From the NCBI RefSeq assembly GCF_023065955.2, contig NW_026622930.1, positions 24,219,449 to 24,283,448 on the forward strand: DNA of 64,000 nt, given 5' to 3'. This document shows, piece after piece, positions 21,301-32,560 of the stretch. Position numbers and translations under genes: made by a program. Numbering within the stretch: position 1 is the first letter of the stretch; the number at the start of each line of letters is the position of its first letter. Under the pieces are notes generated by a model that was given only the letters and a program-made list of their open reading frames with translations, was not told where the DNA came from and made no database searches. This stretch comes from Ursus arctos. Its lineage: Eukaryota > Chordata > Mammalia > Carnivora > Ursidae.

Positions 21301-23858
21301 TTCTAAGCCACACAACTAGTGTGACTCCAACCCGAGATTGAGACTCAGGGCTCAGCCTCTAGAGCTCAACCTCCATCCGCTGCACTGCACGGCCTCTCTG
21401 GAGCTGCCTCTGAAGCTGCTTTTTGATGAATGAGCCACTTTGGGAGGGAGCGAGGTTCTTGTCCCTGGATGTCTATTAAAGATGCTGGGTGACAATCTGT
21501 CAAAGGTGTTACAGATGCTTGGTAGGAAGGAGGGGTGGAAAGATTGGATCGTGTGACCGTTCAGGCCTTTTAGGAAAATTCTGTGATTTTCTAAAAGAAG
21601 CAGAACTATTATTAAATAATTCAGAGGAGCTGAAGCAGCCAGGCTGAGCAACTTCAAACACTTCAAGAGAAAGCAGGTCCCCAGAATAGCCTTTTGTAGC
21701 TGCTGTAAGGGGCCAGGAAAAGGCCACAAGGTCTTTTCCACATGTCTTGATTTGGTGCCAGAAAAAGCCTATGGAAAACAGCTTCCATCAGCCCAGGCTT
21801 ATCCCTGCGGCTGAGTTGCAAGGCAGGCCCTGAACTTGACAGCTCTGATGTTCTCACATCCCAGCTCGAGGGCCATCTTTGCCGGTCAGCATTCCTGGAG
21901 CCCAAAGGGCACCCTGGGCCCAGGATCCTTCATCCTGCACATGGCTGCCTGTGCTGACAAGGAAGAAGTGGGTCAGAGGGATGGAACAGCCCTATGTAAG
22001 CCCTGTCCTGCTGCCACCCCCATGCCAGCTGAGGGGCTGCTCAAAATGCCAGCTGGAGTGAGCTTTCCATCCCCTGGGCAGCTGGAATTATTGGTCTCCA
22101 ACTTTGTAAGGAGAAACTGCTATCCAAGCTCCCAGGGCTGAGGGCAAGAGGAGGCTGCTAATGAGCAAACCTGAATCCGGTCCACATTGTCCTGGCTGCT
22201 GAGTCCTCTGCTGCTCAGACTGGACAAGTTTTAAAAGCCCAGACCTTGGGAGTCTGGAAATTGGAGCCTGGGGAGATGAGGGAAGAGGTGGGCTGGAACC
22301 AGGGGATGCTGGAGAAGCATGTGGTTGAGATTTGCAGAGGCTGAATAGGTTATAAGGTAGGGTCTCTGGAGTGGGTACCTTCATCTCATTGGAAGGGGTG
22401 GTGGTGGGCTTGCCCTACAGGGAGAGAGGGACTGAGGAGGGCTTTTGAGTTCTCTCCTGGACCCACTGCCCTAGCTGCTGGGCAAGTCAAGCTAGGTATC
22501 CCTACCATGGCTTTCAAGGCTGCAGCCCATCCAGGACTCCTAGCCCTGGAAAGAAGGAGAAAGCTTGATGGTCTTGGGAGTTAAATGTTAGCCCTTCTTG
22601 GATGTAGTCTCCTCATCTGTGAATGACCCTCAGCAAAGAGCATTGCACTGAGTGTGAATCACAATGCTAGTGTACACCATTTCCCTGAATCATGCAGGGA
22701 TTACTGGAATCCTATGGAATCATTATTGTTATACCAATTTTACAAATGAGCAAACTGCAACTCAGAGAGATTAAGAAACTTGTACAAGACCACAGAGCTG
22801 GGAGATTCAAGCTAGCATGGACTAACCATCCCGGATCTGAACAAGAACATGGGATCTCTTACTCAGTGGGTGTTTAAAACCAATAATAGAGAGTGTTGAT
22901 TTGGAGGGGTATGGAGAGGTCACGCCCAAGGCAAGGAGCTGGACTATGACCTTGGGGGCCTCTTCCAGCCTTAGCAAGCTCTGACTGACAAGACAGCTCT
23001 GGCCAAATGCTCTAGTGGACACATTGTCCTCTTGTTAACATTAATGACTGAATTATTCTCTAAGTCAATGGTCTGCACTGCCCTTGGAGCTTGTGCTTTA
23101 TTCTTCTTGATGACTAGACCCTGTTCTCCATCATGCTGTCACTTTCGGGAGTCCTCCCAGCCAGTGCTCCCAGCTCCATAGGAAGATGGCGCTGCAGTCA
23201 AGGCAACTGCCCAGGAGCCAGCTCCTTCTCTAGCATCCTCAGCTCACCCCCCTCACCTCCTGAGAAAACTTCTTCTCCCTGGTTCCAGACCACAAAGAGA
23301 AGGCAGAGTGAGACGGCATCTCTGACTCTGAGGAAATGTTAGAGTCTAGGCACTGCCCAGAGAAGCTTCCTTTTCTACTGCCCCGTCCCTAGATCCCCTC
23401 TCTGGCACTAAGAAAAAGTTAGGTCAACTAGTTCATCCTTCCTCTCTCTCACTGCTGCAGCGCTGAGATTGCTACAAAATAGAGCTTCAGTCTCAATCTC
23501 GCTCTCTCCCTAGCGGAAAGCGCCTGCATGGATCGCAGTTCAGTACGTGGCCTGGGTTTAAAGCGAGTCTGGTGTTTCCCCGCCCCCTGCAGGAGCTGTC
23601 CTCGGTTCTGAAATGTTCGTCATCCTCATGCTCTACCTCTGGTTCGCCATCGGCCTGGCCTGCGCGGGCTTCTGCTGCCATCAGCTGCTGTTGATCCTCC
23701 GGGGGCAGACCCGCCACCAGGTGCGGAAGGGGGTGGCCGTGAGGGCCCGGCCCTGGCGCAAGAACTTACAGGAGGTCTTCGGGAAGAGGTGGCTGCTGGG
23801 CCTGCTCATCCCCATGTTCAATGTCGGAGGTGAGAGCTCCAAGCAGCGCGACAAGTAG
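17871..23858 (+). CDS. ZDHHC22: ZDHHC22, DHHC-type protein S-acyltransferase (join 17871-18396, 23593-23858)
   Basis: The spliced product is 263 residues, the length I know for the human protein. It is a polytopic endomembrane palmitoyltransferase that attaches fatty acids to protein cysteines; the human enzyme is reported to act on the KCNMA1 (BK) channel. Hydrophobic segments at about 8-31, 47-69, 125-151 and 184-213 give four membrane spans. The cysteine-rich domain lies on the cytosolic loop, about residues 94-125. The catalytic motif is Asp108-His109-His110-Cys111, followed by FFTGNCIG in place of the usual PW..NC. A C-terminal NLQEVFG (233-239) matches the PaCCT-type motif. The intron interrupts codon 176 (phase 1) with GT/AG ends. 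The start has A at -3. No frameshift or early stop is present, so the gene looks intact. Confidence 0.97.
18598..18792 (+). mobile_element. CAN-SINE in ZDHHC22 intron
   Basis: Carries GAGGCGCCTGGATGGCTCAG, GGCTCAGGTCATGATCTCAG, a CT-rich segment and AAATAAATCAATAAAATTT plus A-tail, in sense orientation relative to the gene. Confidence 0.95.
20935..21350 (+). repeat. MIR split by a young CAN-SINE
   Basis: Left part: TTTGCTGAGCACCTATCACG, GCAGGTTTCACTGCATTCAA and CATTTTAAAGGCTCTGGAAC. Right part: AAGCCACACAACTAGTGTGA. The SINE at 21087-21287 sits between them. Confidence 0.8.
21070..21304 (-). mobile_element. Young CAN-SINE with perfect 17-bp target-site duplication
   Basis: The SINE proper is 21087-21287 on the - strand: poly-T, AAAGATTTTATTTATTTGAC, purine-rich body, the ATCCCATAACGCCGGGATCAC subfamily block, and GCCACTCAGGCGCCCC. 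The duplication AAGGTTAAGTTGCTTCT is identical at 21070-21086 and 21288-21304, which points to a recent insertion. It is antisense to ZDHHC22 within the intron. Confidence 0.97.
22615..22830 (+). repeat. MIR
   Basis: Carries CTCCTCATCTGTGAATGACC, then the second-copy style TACCAATTTTACAAATGAGC, CTGCAACTCAGAGAGATTAAG and AGACCACAGAGCTGGGAGAT. Confidence 0.85.
23593..23858 (+). CDS. ZDHHC22: ZDHHC22 coding exon 2 (last two bases of codon 176 to residue 263 and stop)
   Basis: The acceptor CCCCCTGCAG is followed by GAGCTGTCCTCGG; joining the exons restores Gly-Ala-Val-Leu-Gly-Ser-Glu-Met. Encodes the last membrane span (residues 184-213), a basic cytosolic tail (GQTRHQVRKG, RARPWRKN), NLQEVFG and the end SSKQRDK, stop TAG at 23856-23858. 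The acceptor reads CAGGAG, formally a NAGNAG, but GAG acceptors are rarely used. Confidence 0.97.
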
Positions 23859-24683
23859 CAGGCATTCCCGTCCTTTCTCTGTGTGTGTGTCTCGACTCCT
23901 CCTGAATATAAGACCATGGCACTCTTGTCTCCACCCATGACCCAGTACAACCTTGAGCTGGTAAGGTCATAGCATCCACCCCTGGTCTGTGACTCACAGA
24001 GAACAGTGTTGGCTGGTGGATCGTGGCAAGAAGGAAAAATGGCCACCCAGGCATTGCTAGGCTCCCAGGAGCCAGCTAACTGTTAGGAGGCCTCTGTTTT
24101 TGTTCCTTCGCCTTGGAGCCCCTGCTTCCTCCCTCTGCCTTGTTCATCCATTCTCTCCCATGTCTCATATCATCACTGCTATCAGCTAGAACTCTTGCTC
24201 TCAGATCATATTAAGAGTGGAGAATGGATTCTTGCTATTGGTATGATGCTCCCCAGGACCCACAGGCTGGCAAAAATGTTTAAAATTACCATGTGTAAGA
24301 GGTAGCCAAGTTGACTCTACCAACTGATTTTGAGATTGAGAAAGGAGGGGTGTGTTCATGTCCTCTCTGTGGAATTGTGAGCAGTGGAAGGGAAACTCAG
24401 TAACTTACTGCCCCATCCCCAAACTGCAAGGCCAGGGAGACAGCAGCCAGTGGCCAGGGATGTCCAGGTGCTGTCCCCTGTCCAGCCTGCCCCAGCTGGC
24501 CACCCCAATCCAGTCTGGGGCCTGCCTGGATGCTTCCTTTCCCTGACACTCTTCCAGCTTTCCCTGCCTTTCTCTAGCCTCTGGGTCTTTGCTAGGTGCT
24601 GGGGAGTCAAGGAAGAAGGAAGAAGGAAAGGAGTAATACTGACAAATGAGAGAAGCATGTGACTACATAACCATACAGACGGG

Positions 24684-24686
<3 letters not shown>

Positions 24687-24733
<47 letters not shown>
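24687..24733 (+). repeat. (GT)23 microsatellite in ZDHHC22 3'UTR
   Basis: An uninterrupted 47-base GT run in sense orientation, followed by CAAGAGAGAGAGAGACAGG. Confidence 0.97.
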
Positions 24734-24734
<1 letters not shown>

Positions 24735-25740
24735 AAGAGAGAGAGAGACAGGGAGAGAGGGGGAAAGATGGTGAGGATTTTTGTTGTGAAATAGATAGAG
24801 AATGCTTAGGGGAGGGGAGGAGAGAGGTCACACACAAGTTGGGCACTGGGATATTTGGGGAAAGAGAATGTGAGGAGCAAGTGTGTTCATTTCTGAAGGA
24901 CATTCTAGCAGCTAAAGCTGTTCAGTGTTTGAATGGCTCCCTGGGGAGGTAAAGAGTGCCCCACTGGAGGTATTCCAGCAGGGACTGGCCAGTCATCTGG
25001 CAGGCATGCCATGGAGAGAATTTCTGCACAGAGTCAGGAAAGGGAAGATCCTTTCCCACCCCCAAGATTCTAGCATCCTCTTTGTGATTGCTGGTCTAGA
25101 AGCAAGAACTATAGAGATGCCTGTGAATTATTTGGTTTCATGAAGGGGGGAGCAGGCATGGAGGGGTCTGAAAATCATGATGCAAACTTTCAGGACCCTA
25201 CTAGCTACTAAGGAGGGAATCTCTGAGGAGACAGGACAACCTGGGTATTAATGCTAGTTGAGGGGGTTGGCATTTGAGGAAAGGGAGATGGAGCAGTGTT
25301 AGGGGCAGGTGGGGGTAGTGGTGGCGGAGCTGGAAGGTCATGTTCTGCTCTGAGAGGTGGGATTGGGAAAGTTGAAGCTCAGGAATGGGGGAGATCAGAA
25401 TATAGGGGTGCAGTTGTGAGACCAGCCCTGCTTATCGAATTGGCTCTGGATGGGGACACAGCTGTGCGTTCTGGGACCCAGAGGATCAAATCTCTGGGGC
25501 ATATTCGGGAGTCTGGACAACACAAGTGCCCCTTCTGACTGGTTCCCAAGGCCAGTCTGCCATCCATGCAGGCAACAGGGCTGAAGCCCACACCCTAGTG
25601 TCCAACTGGTGGCCACAGCGACTCCAAGTGTTGCCACACAACACCCCGAGTTCTTGAGCAGAGTTCTGGAGGACTTTACCTTGGTCCTGCCTTCACGCCC
25701 CCTGTAGGGCTAATGTAGAAATGGCACCCCTGGCTCATAC

Positions 25741-26010
25741 TCCCATATTCATTCATTCATTCATTCATTCATTCATGCATCCTACATATATTTATTGAAT
25801 GCCAATTATGTGCCAAGTCTCTTCCAGGCACTGGTATACAATAATGAACAAGACACAATTGTTGTGATGAGCACTGGGTGTTATATGTAAGTGATGAATC
25901 ACTAAATTCTACACCTGAAACTAATATTACACTATATGTTCACTAACTGGAATTTGAATAAAAACTTGAAACAAATAAACAAAAAATGATGAGCAAGACA
26001 ACAAGCTCTC
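25741..26010 (+). repeat. (ATTC)n and L2 fragment containing an L1 3' tail
   Basis: An (ATTC)7 run (25747-25775) leads into L2 text: ATATTTATTGAATGCCAATT, GTGCCAAGTCTCTTCCAGGC. At about 25868-25985, GATGAGCACTGGGTGTTATA to TTTGAATAAAAACTTGAAAC is a carnivore L1 3' tail. Afterwards the L2 resumes (GAGCAAGACAACAAGCTCTC). The imperfect flanking repeats AATGAACAAGACA / AATGATGAGCAAGACA look like a decayed target-site duplication. Confidence 0.75.
25957..25962 (+). terminator. L1-derived AATAAA inside ZDHHC22 3'UTR
   Basis: A canonical hexamer in the L1 tail. It could act as an upstream poly(A) signal, but the downstream region is A-rich rather than GU-rich, so it is probably weak. Confidence 0.3.
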
Positions 26011-26489
26011 TGCCATCAGGGGCATATTGTCACTGCCCCCTTGCACTGACTCCCACCCTTTGAAAAATGGTTATTCTGCCATCTTGGTGTCAGCAGGGCA
26101 GGTCACTTGGAAGGGAAGGATATTTGCAGAGAAGGCGGAAGAGGAGCCCAGGCTGACTGGACACAAGAGTCATTGGGGAGCATCTTCACCCCCAGTTCTG
26201 TCCATATTAAACAGTGGGAGTGGAAGGGACGGGAAGAGAGGCCCTGGGCAATCCAGGCCTTGGCTCTCTCCCAACCCCAGAGCTCAAGCTTGGAAGCTAG
26301 CCATGCCATTCCCAGTCTCCTGGAGGCTCAGCACTGTGAGGCTTGACATGGGGAAAGGAAATAAAAGGGAGACCTGCAGGGTTTGACTCCTGGCAGACTG
26401 GTCAGTGGGTGGTGATGGTGGGGAGGTTGCCAGGTGTGGGACTGGAGTAGCATTTGTACACATGGCCCTGTATTGTTGATGAAGACATC

Positions 26490-26495
26490 AATAAA
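26490..26495 (+). terminator. ZDHHC22: Candidate poly(A) signal of ZDHHC22
   Basis: AATAAA followed within 40 bases by a GU-rich stretch (TGTGGTGTTAAATTGGATTTG). It is the best-formed cleavage context after the stop codon. Confidence 0.6.
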
Positions 26496-27549
26496 ATATG
26501 TGGTGTTAAATTGGATTTGATGTGATCACACGGGCACTGTGGTTGGTAGCAGGGCTGGCAAGGCTGGAATGCACCGACGCGGTCCTAATAGCTGTTGAAA
26601 TACTTTAAGTATTAAAAATACTTCTATTCTAGTAGGTAAATAATCATTGTCCAGACTCCCTGAGTAACCCTGCCCCCCGCTGCCCCAGCTGTTCCTGCCC
26701 CTCCCCTCGAACCCCTGGCTCACCTCAGAATCCAGTGATGAAAAAGGCAATGGCTGTTAACCTGCATGGAACCCCCAGGATCCTACTCCAGCCCATCAGC
26801 CAGTGTCCTTTGTGACCGAGCAGGGTTGTGCTGTGTCGTTGGTAAATGTGTGGATACTACCCTGGGGCTGGTAGCAGGTCTACATGCTGGGATCTGTGGA
26901 CCCATGGGGATCAGGGGTAGAATGTGTAATCTGGGAACTTTCCTCCGCTTCCTCCCACTCTTCCTCCTCTCCCACCCCTTCCCAGGTCAGAGGACAGGTG
27001 GGGAGAGAATGAAGAGGAGAAGCCACTTGGTTCTCCATCACAGCCGGAGCTGAGCACCCTTGAGGATCAAGCAGGTTCCCTGACCTCTCAGCCCCTACAA
27101 CACTCGGAGACTCCGGGCTACCCAGTCCTGGGGGCAGCTGAGAGGGGGTTGGGTCCTGCAGGGAGGTAGCAGTCCCTGAGTGGGTGAATGGGCATGACGT
27201 CTGATGCATTCTAAAGACAAGCAGGCCTGGACTAATGGAGGACATAATTACAAAGTGCTAGTTCTGCTTGGGCTGGTGAAGAACCTTCAGCCAAGGCCAG
27301 TGTTGTACATGGGTCTGCATTCCCTGGACACATGCCAGTGAGCAACCAAGAAGGCAGACCTTAGGTATGATGGACGGGGGGAGGGGGTGGCAGGGAGGGG
27401 ATAAATGGAGGTGTGGCTAATCTTCAGCACATTCTAGAGCATGGGCTGCTTAAATTCCGCAGGGCAGACACTCTTGCCTTTTCACCATTGTATCCTGAAT
27501 GCCTAGCAGGGGCGAGGCACATAGTAGGTGCTCAGTAAATATTAACCAA

Positions 27550-28100
27550 ACGAATGCTTAGATTTTTGTGCTCATTTGCTCACTCCACATCTCTTCTGTT
27601 CTGTGCACACTGTGGGGCTGGAAGACAGATGAGACAACACTGTCCTCCAGGGGTTCACATCCTGGAGAGGTTCCTGGGAGAGTGCAGAGGAGAAAGAGAG
27701 CCTGTCCCAGGGTAGGGACCAGGGAGCTTCCATGTCAACTGCGGAGCCTGAAGAGGTGGATGAGATTTGAGCAGGCAGAGATGGACAAGGGGGCTTTCCA
27801 GGAAAAGAGAACAGGACTGGAGCCTTGGAGTGATCATGGGACGGTGAGCATAGGGGACACCACAGAGGGGCAGAAGGAGTTAAATCTAGAGTTGGGACCT
27901 GAGCAGAAGGGGCCTTGAATGCCAAACTAAGAGATCTGGAGTGAAGTTGATAGGGGAACCATTGCAGGTTGTGAACAAGGGAGCTATGTGAGTAGAGCTA
28001 GATTTCAGGAAGTGAGGCTTTGGTGGGTAGACTGGAAAGGGGAGCACACAAGAGGAGGCATTTGTTATGAGCCGAGGCTGACTTAATCAGAATTTGGGTA
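27550..28100 (+). repeat. L2 fragment
   Basis: Carries TCCTCCAGGGGTTCACATCC, then GGACACCACAGAGGGGCAGA, 'GGGACCTGAGCAGAAGGGGCC' and GAGTGAAGTTGATAGGGGAA-type blocks, typical of the L2 3' half. A MIR-like end with GGCACATAGTAGGTGCTCAG precedes it at 27515. Confidence 0.65.
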
Positions 28101-28959
28101 GGAATACTGGCTGTAGGCTGGTAAGGAAGGGAAGTGTCAGAGCCACTTCACAGACATGGAGCATGACTTGGAGGGGTCCAGGGGGAGAAGGCCCAAGATG
28201 ATCCTCAAGGTTGAGACAGGATGGTCAAGGTGACCTCAAAGAAAAGGCCATCAGGAGCACTGGAGTGGGGAGAAGATCATGACCCTGGGGTTCAGGGTCA
28301 CCAGGATCACTCACCTCTGTCAATGGCCCATTGTTTTGCGATTGATGGTATCATTCTTAACTAACCACTCTGTAATCTCGTGTTGGAAGAAAAGATTCAG
28401 GACAATCTGCACATCACGGCATCCAGAAGCTCGTGCTGGATGCCAGAGCTGGGGGAAACCATCTGCACGTGGCAATAGGGGTCGTAAGTCCTTGAGAAGA
28501 CCTGACCCCCCCATCTGCTATAATGAAGAAGCCAGTCTGTAGGTCCCAGCAGCCATCTTTTAGCCAGTGTCCTTTCCCAAGAACATGGTTGTCCTTGTCA
28601 CTCCATGTGTTGTCACTCCACTCATGCAGCCATGCAGGATACCGTACTCAGTATCCTGCACGGGGCCTCATTGCTCCCCTCATCTCCCTCCTCTGGGAGT
28701 GCTCTCCAGGATGTGGGGGGCAGGGGCAGGGAGGCAGCTCCTCCTGCTGGGGAGAAAAGGAGGGGCTGGGCAGGGAGCTAGGATACATTGCCCCTGCCTT
28801 ATCTGAGATGCTTTAGACATGAGGCAGAACCTTAGACCTGGTCATCAACCAGGGTGAGCCTGTTGGTGGGGTGGGGGTCTGGGGTAGCTCAGTTGCTCCT
28901 GATGTTGGTTTCTGCTTCTATCCTCATTCCTCTCTCTGTGGATGGTGCTGGCCCAACTC

Positions 28960-29290
28960 CTCCATTCATTCCTCAGACATTCATTGATGCCCACTCCATG
29001 CCAGGCATGATGCCAGGAACCAGGAATGCAAAGATGAATGAGACCTATTACCTGACCTCAGGGAGCTCACAGGGAAGAGGACCAATTGCAGATAGTTATG
29101 AGGAAGAAGGACAGGGTGCTGGAGAAGGAGAGCACTCACTCAGCAGGTAGGCTGGAAGACTTCCCAGAGGAGGCGACGTCAGGGTCATACAGGATGAATG
29201 CAAGTTGCCAGACTGGAAAGCGGGGCCATAGGTGGGGGTGAGGGTAGGAGGGACTGTGCAGGGGCAGGGATGCCACGTGATTTCTGAGAA
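28960..29290 (+). repeat. L2 3' fragment
   Basis: Carries ATTCCTCAGACATTCATTGA, CCATGCCAGGCATGATGCCA, AAAGATGAATGAGACCTATT, TGACCTCAGGGAGCTCACAG and GAAGACTTCCCAGAGGAGG in L2 order. Confidence 0.88.
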
Positions 29291-29676
29291 TTGGGAGTCT
29301 CCATTTAGGAGTGATGGGGGCTTGAGTAAGCATCCTACCATCACAGTCGGAGAAGAGGTTAGTTCTCAAGCCATGTTCCCCGTGGACCGGCCTCTTCCCT
29401 TTCATCACTTTACAGGTTGTTCTGCTTGGAAGAGTCGAGCACAAACTGATGTCAGTTTTTCTAATGATTAGCAGGGTCCTCCAGGTTAGAGACCAAAGGC
29501 AGAGGGTCACGTTCATTCCCTAGGGGTTCAGTACAAAGCTGTTGGAGAACTCAACTGGGAACATCAGAGACCCCTGAGAGGCCATCAAAGAAGAGCCTCT
29601 GGGAAGAGCTCCCCATCACTTTCCTTCCCACACAACTCTGGCAAGTGAGTTAGAAGGAAGCTGTTTCTACCAAGAT

Positions 29677-29800
29677 GACTACCAGGGGGCTCATGCAGAG
29701 GGGTGAGCGTTCACGATGTACAAGCTCTCATCCTGACTGAAGCGCCTCTGTTCCCTTGGCCCTCTGCAACACCCTCTCTCCACACCGCCACCTAGTGGCC
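29677..29800. promoter_or_regulatory. Two facing CTCF-like motifs
   Basis: On + at 29677-29692 the sequence GACTACCAGGGGGCTC fits the CTCF core. On - at 29800-29785 the reverse complement GGCCACTAGGTGGCGG fits it as well. They face each other, with about 92 bases between them. Motif evidence only. Confidence 0.45.
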
Positions 29801-29994
29801 CCCACAGGCCTCTTCCATTAGCCCTGACCAGGTTTGCGGTCCAGCCCCCGCAAACCCTCCCTCTTGTATGGGTTTTGTCTCCCAACTGAACCTTGGAGAG
29901 CGGGAATGGATGGTGGAGTCCTCTGGTTCCCCCGGTACCTAGCAGATGGTATAGCGCACTGACACTATTGTTGATGTGTGTGTAATAATAAGTA

Positions 29995-30255
29995 ATAATG
30001 GCCAATATTTACTGAGCATCCACTTCGTGCCAGACGCTTGTCGTACACGCTTTACCTACAGCAGCTATTTATTCCTCACAGCAACCCTTCCAGGTATGCT
30101 TTATTCATTACCACTATTTTCCAGGTAAAAAAACTGAGGCCAAGGGAGGCCATATCAGATGCCCAAAGCCTTGCAGTTCGTAAGTGCCAGAGCTGGGATT
30201 TGAACGTAGGCTATCTACTCCTGAGTTTATCCTTTTACCCCAGGTGCTAGACTGT
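29995..30255 (+). repeat. MIR
   Basis: Carries ATTTACTGAGCATCCACTTC, GCAACCCTTCCAGGTATGC, a decayed ACTGAGGCCAAGGGAGGC and GAGCTGGGATTTGAACGTAG. Confidence 0.9.
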
Positions 30256-30329
30256 CTTTGTATTGTGGACTATTGTGGACATCCAATAAATTCCCTGCTG
30301 ACAAGTAACAGTCAAGTTTTCATTCATGA

Positions 30330-30470
30330 ATTCATTGACTGATTCGTTCATTTAACCATGTACAGAGCTCCTGTTATTCAAGAGGCACTGGCCGACACAG
30401 AGAAAGGAATTAGGCTCAGCCTCTGCCTTCACAGAGCCCACAGTCAGCTGCTTAGATGACTCTATGCGAG
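30330..30470 (+). repeat. L2 fragment
   Basis: Carries GAGCTCCTGTTATTCAAGAG, then CTCTGCCTTCACAGAGCCCA; the L2 3' order is recognisable but decayed. Confidence 0.6.
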
Positions 30471-31999
30471 AGAACAGGCTGGCCGCAGGACCCTGAGAAC
30501 CTTGAAGAGTATCTGGTCCCTCCCAGACCCATGATTATGGGCAACTTGCCCAGGATGAAGCAGCTTTTCTAGAGGCTAATCATGGATGTCTGAGGACAGT
30601 CCAGGCTGAGGACCCTGCCCCGGGTCTCAAGGATGATGTCTAGACAGGGGGAAAAGGCCTGGGCTATTTCTGGGATGCTGCCCGCCCCCCCCCCCCGACA
30701 GTGTCAGGGTGCCTGCAGGAGGGGACCAGATACTGCCAGAGGGCTGAGCACAGCCGGCAGGTCTCCACACCCATCCCCTGGAGACCAGGGCAGGGGGGCC
30801 ACCAAAGACCCGAACATGGAGCAGGCTCTGAGGGGGAAAGCGTCTGCCAAAGCTCATCTATGACCTATGGGAAAAGAGAGGCCTCCGGAGGGGCCGCAGG
30901 GAGGGCTGCTGAAGCAGAAGCCTGTGTTAATTCCCCTCCCCCAAATTAGGGCAGCATTAGCACAAAGCTCTGCAGGCAGGAAACAGGGCAGTGACCTGGA
31001 ACCCTGAGCAGAGAGCCACAGACAACCAGGCTGTGAGGCCTTCCAGGGAGGAAGCCGTCCTGTGTATGGGCTTCTTCCTGAAGTCCCTGTCCCCAAATGC
31101 CCCCTTTCTGGCCTGCTTGTGATGCCTGAAATCCCCGCCAGTAATATCTCCTTAAAAATAGCTTTGGTCCCCCAAACTGCTCCTTTCAAATTCTGTGATT
31201 TGCTTGAGCTGCCTTCTTTCTCTGCCTGACAGCTAGCTGAGAATTGCAGAAGTGATCTGCATAGGGGATTTTGGATAGAGAGTAGGGGAGCATGGTGTCC
31301 CCCCCATACTCTGAGGGGAAGGGGGCCCTGCACCAGCAGTGGGAGGGATGCAGGCCTGGGACACTTCTCTGCAGCACGGGGCAGGAGGAGTGGCAGGAAC
31401 TAGACCTCCATGGGCGGAACTGAGCAGGGGGCTGCATCTCCCCATACAGGAAGTGGCATCTTAGATCACGGCACCGAGGCCACCTGTTACTCTGAGCAAG
31501 TCACTGCCATCGTCGCACACTGGACTCACCCTTAGACTTAACCCAGAATTGGACACTCTTGGCCTTCAGTGGGGCACATTGTTTGAATGACCTCCAAAAG
31601 GACAAGCGACTCTATTTTGCCACAGACCCCACCTCTCCCCACTGCCCCACACAGGGCTACCCCACACTCTTCCTTTGCCTGTTTGGCCCCTGGAGGTTTC
31701 TGACTTTGTGACTCCTGAGAGGCTCAGCTTCAGGAGAGCAGAGTCTAGTCCCAGCTATCCCCTACACAGGCCGTGTGACCTTCCACGAGTCACTGGGCCG
31801 CTGGCCAACCTGCTTAGCGTGTTGTGCTGTGGGCGAGGAGGGAGAAGGCCGGAATAGTACTGAAGAGAAAAAGCAGCGGCGAGAGGTAGGATTCAAAGTC
31901 GGAAGGACAAGGGGAGACGAAATGACGCGAAGTAGACTTTGCTGGATTCCCAGCCAGCAGAGGTCACCAGCAGCAGGGGAGGGGCTGTGCCTGCTTTTA

Positions 32000-32560
32000 A
32001 GCAGGCTGCAAGGACGGTTCGCATGGCCCGGGTGGAGAGGGGGTCAGCCGAGCAGGCGGCCAGGTGAGCGAGCATCGAGATCCCTCCACCTGAGCGCCCG
32101 CAGCCCAGGCGGAGAATTCCCGCGCTCGGGCTGGGTAGTTTAAGCAGCAGAGGAGCAGGGGAGGGGACGGGCGGCTCGCCGGAGAAAGGATTTATTAGCA
32201 ACGCTTTCAGGAGAGAAAATTAAATTACAGGAAACAATGGTGCGCTCCGAGGAACACGAAGCCCCTAAACGGATTCCCCGGGACCCCGCGCACGCCGGGG
32301 CCCGGGCGGGTGGGCCGGGGCCCAGCGTGCGAGTCGCCGGGCTTCTCGGCACCCGCTGCAGTGACTCAGCGCCTCCGGGAGGGGGCGCCGCCGGGCCGCA
32401 CGCCCGACTCTCCCCGCGCCCGCTCTCGCACCGCAAAGGTGGGCGCGGGAGCCGACCCGGCCAAACTAAGACCGGAACTGGGCCGGCGGCTGGGTGTCTT
32501 GCCTCGCCGAGCCGCACAGGGCTTCGGAGAGCAAAAGGGCGAGATCTGGGCTCAGACTCG
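32000..32560. promoter_or_regulatory. Orphan CpG island
   Basis: A CpG-dense block, densest at about 32160-32530, lying about 5.5 kb beyond the ZDHHC22 poly(A) signal and about 8 kb short of the CIPC end. It contains TGACTCAGC at 32362-32370, which fits both the AP-1/MAF and antioxidant-response (TGACnnnGC) patterns. Open frames on both strands are compositional. It could be an enhancer or the promoter of a non-coding RNA. Confidence 0.6.

Larger units (their letters stand above)
18397..23592 (+). other. ZDHHC22: ZDHHC22 intron between coding exons
   Basis: A 5.2-kb phase-1 intron, GTGAGT...CCCTGCAG. It contains two CAN-SINEs (18598-18792 sense, 21087-21287 antisense), MIR fragments near 19.55, 20.8-21.35 and 22.6-22.8 kb, and otherwise unassigned sequence. 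Open frames of 147-244 codons at 18.9-19.6 and 20.2-20.8 kb are not recognisable as proteins. Confidence 0.9.
23859..26515 (+). other. ZDHHC22: ZDHHC22 3'UTR (inferred)
   Basis: Follows the stop codon without a recognisable new exon up to the AATAAA at 26490. It contains a (GT)23 run read as (GU)n in the mRNA, a purine-rich (GA) patch after it, an (ATTC)7 run, and an L2 fragment that holds an L1 3' tail. The extent rests on the poly(A) signal and on the roughly 11 kb span of the human gene. Confidence 0.6.
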
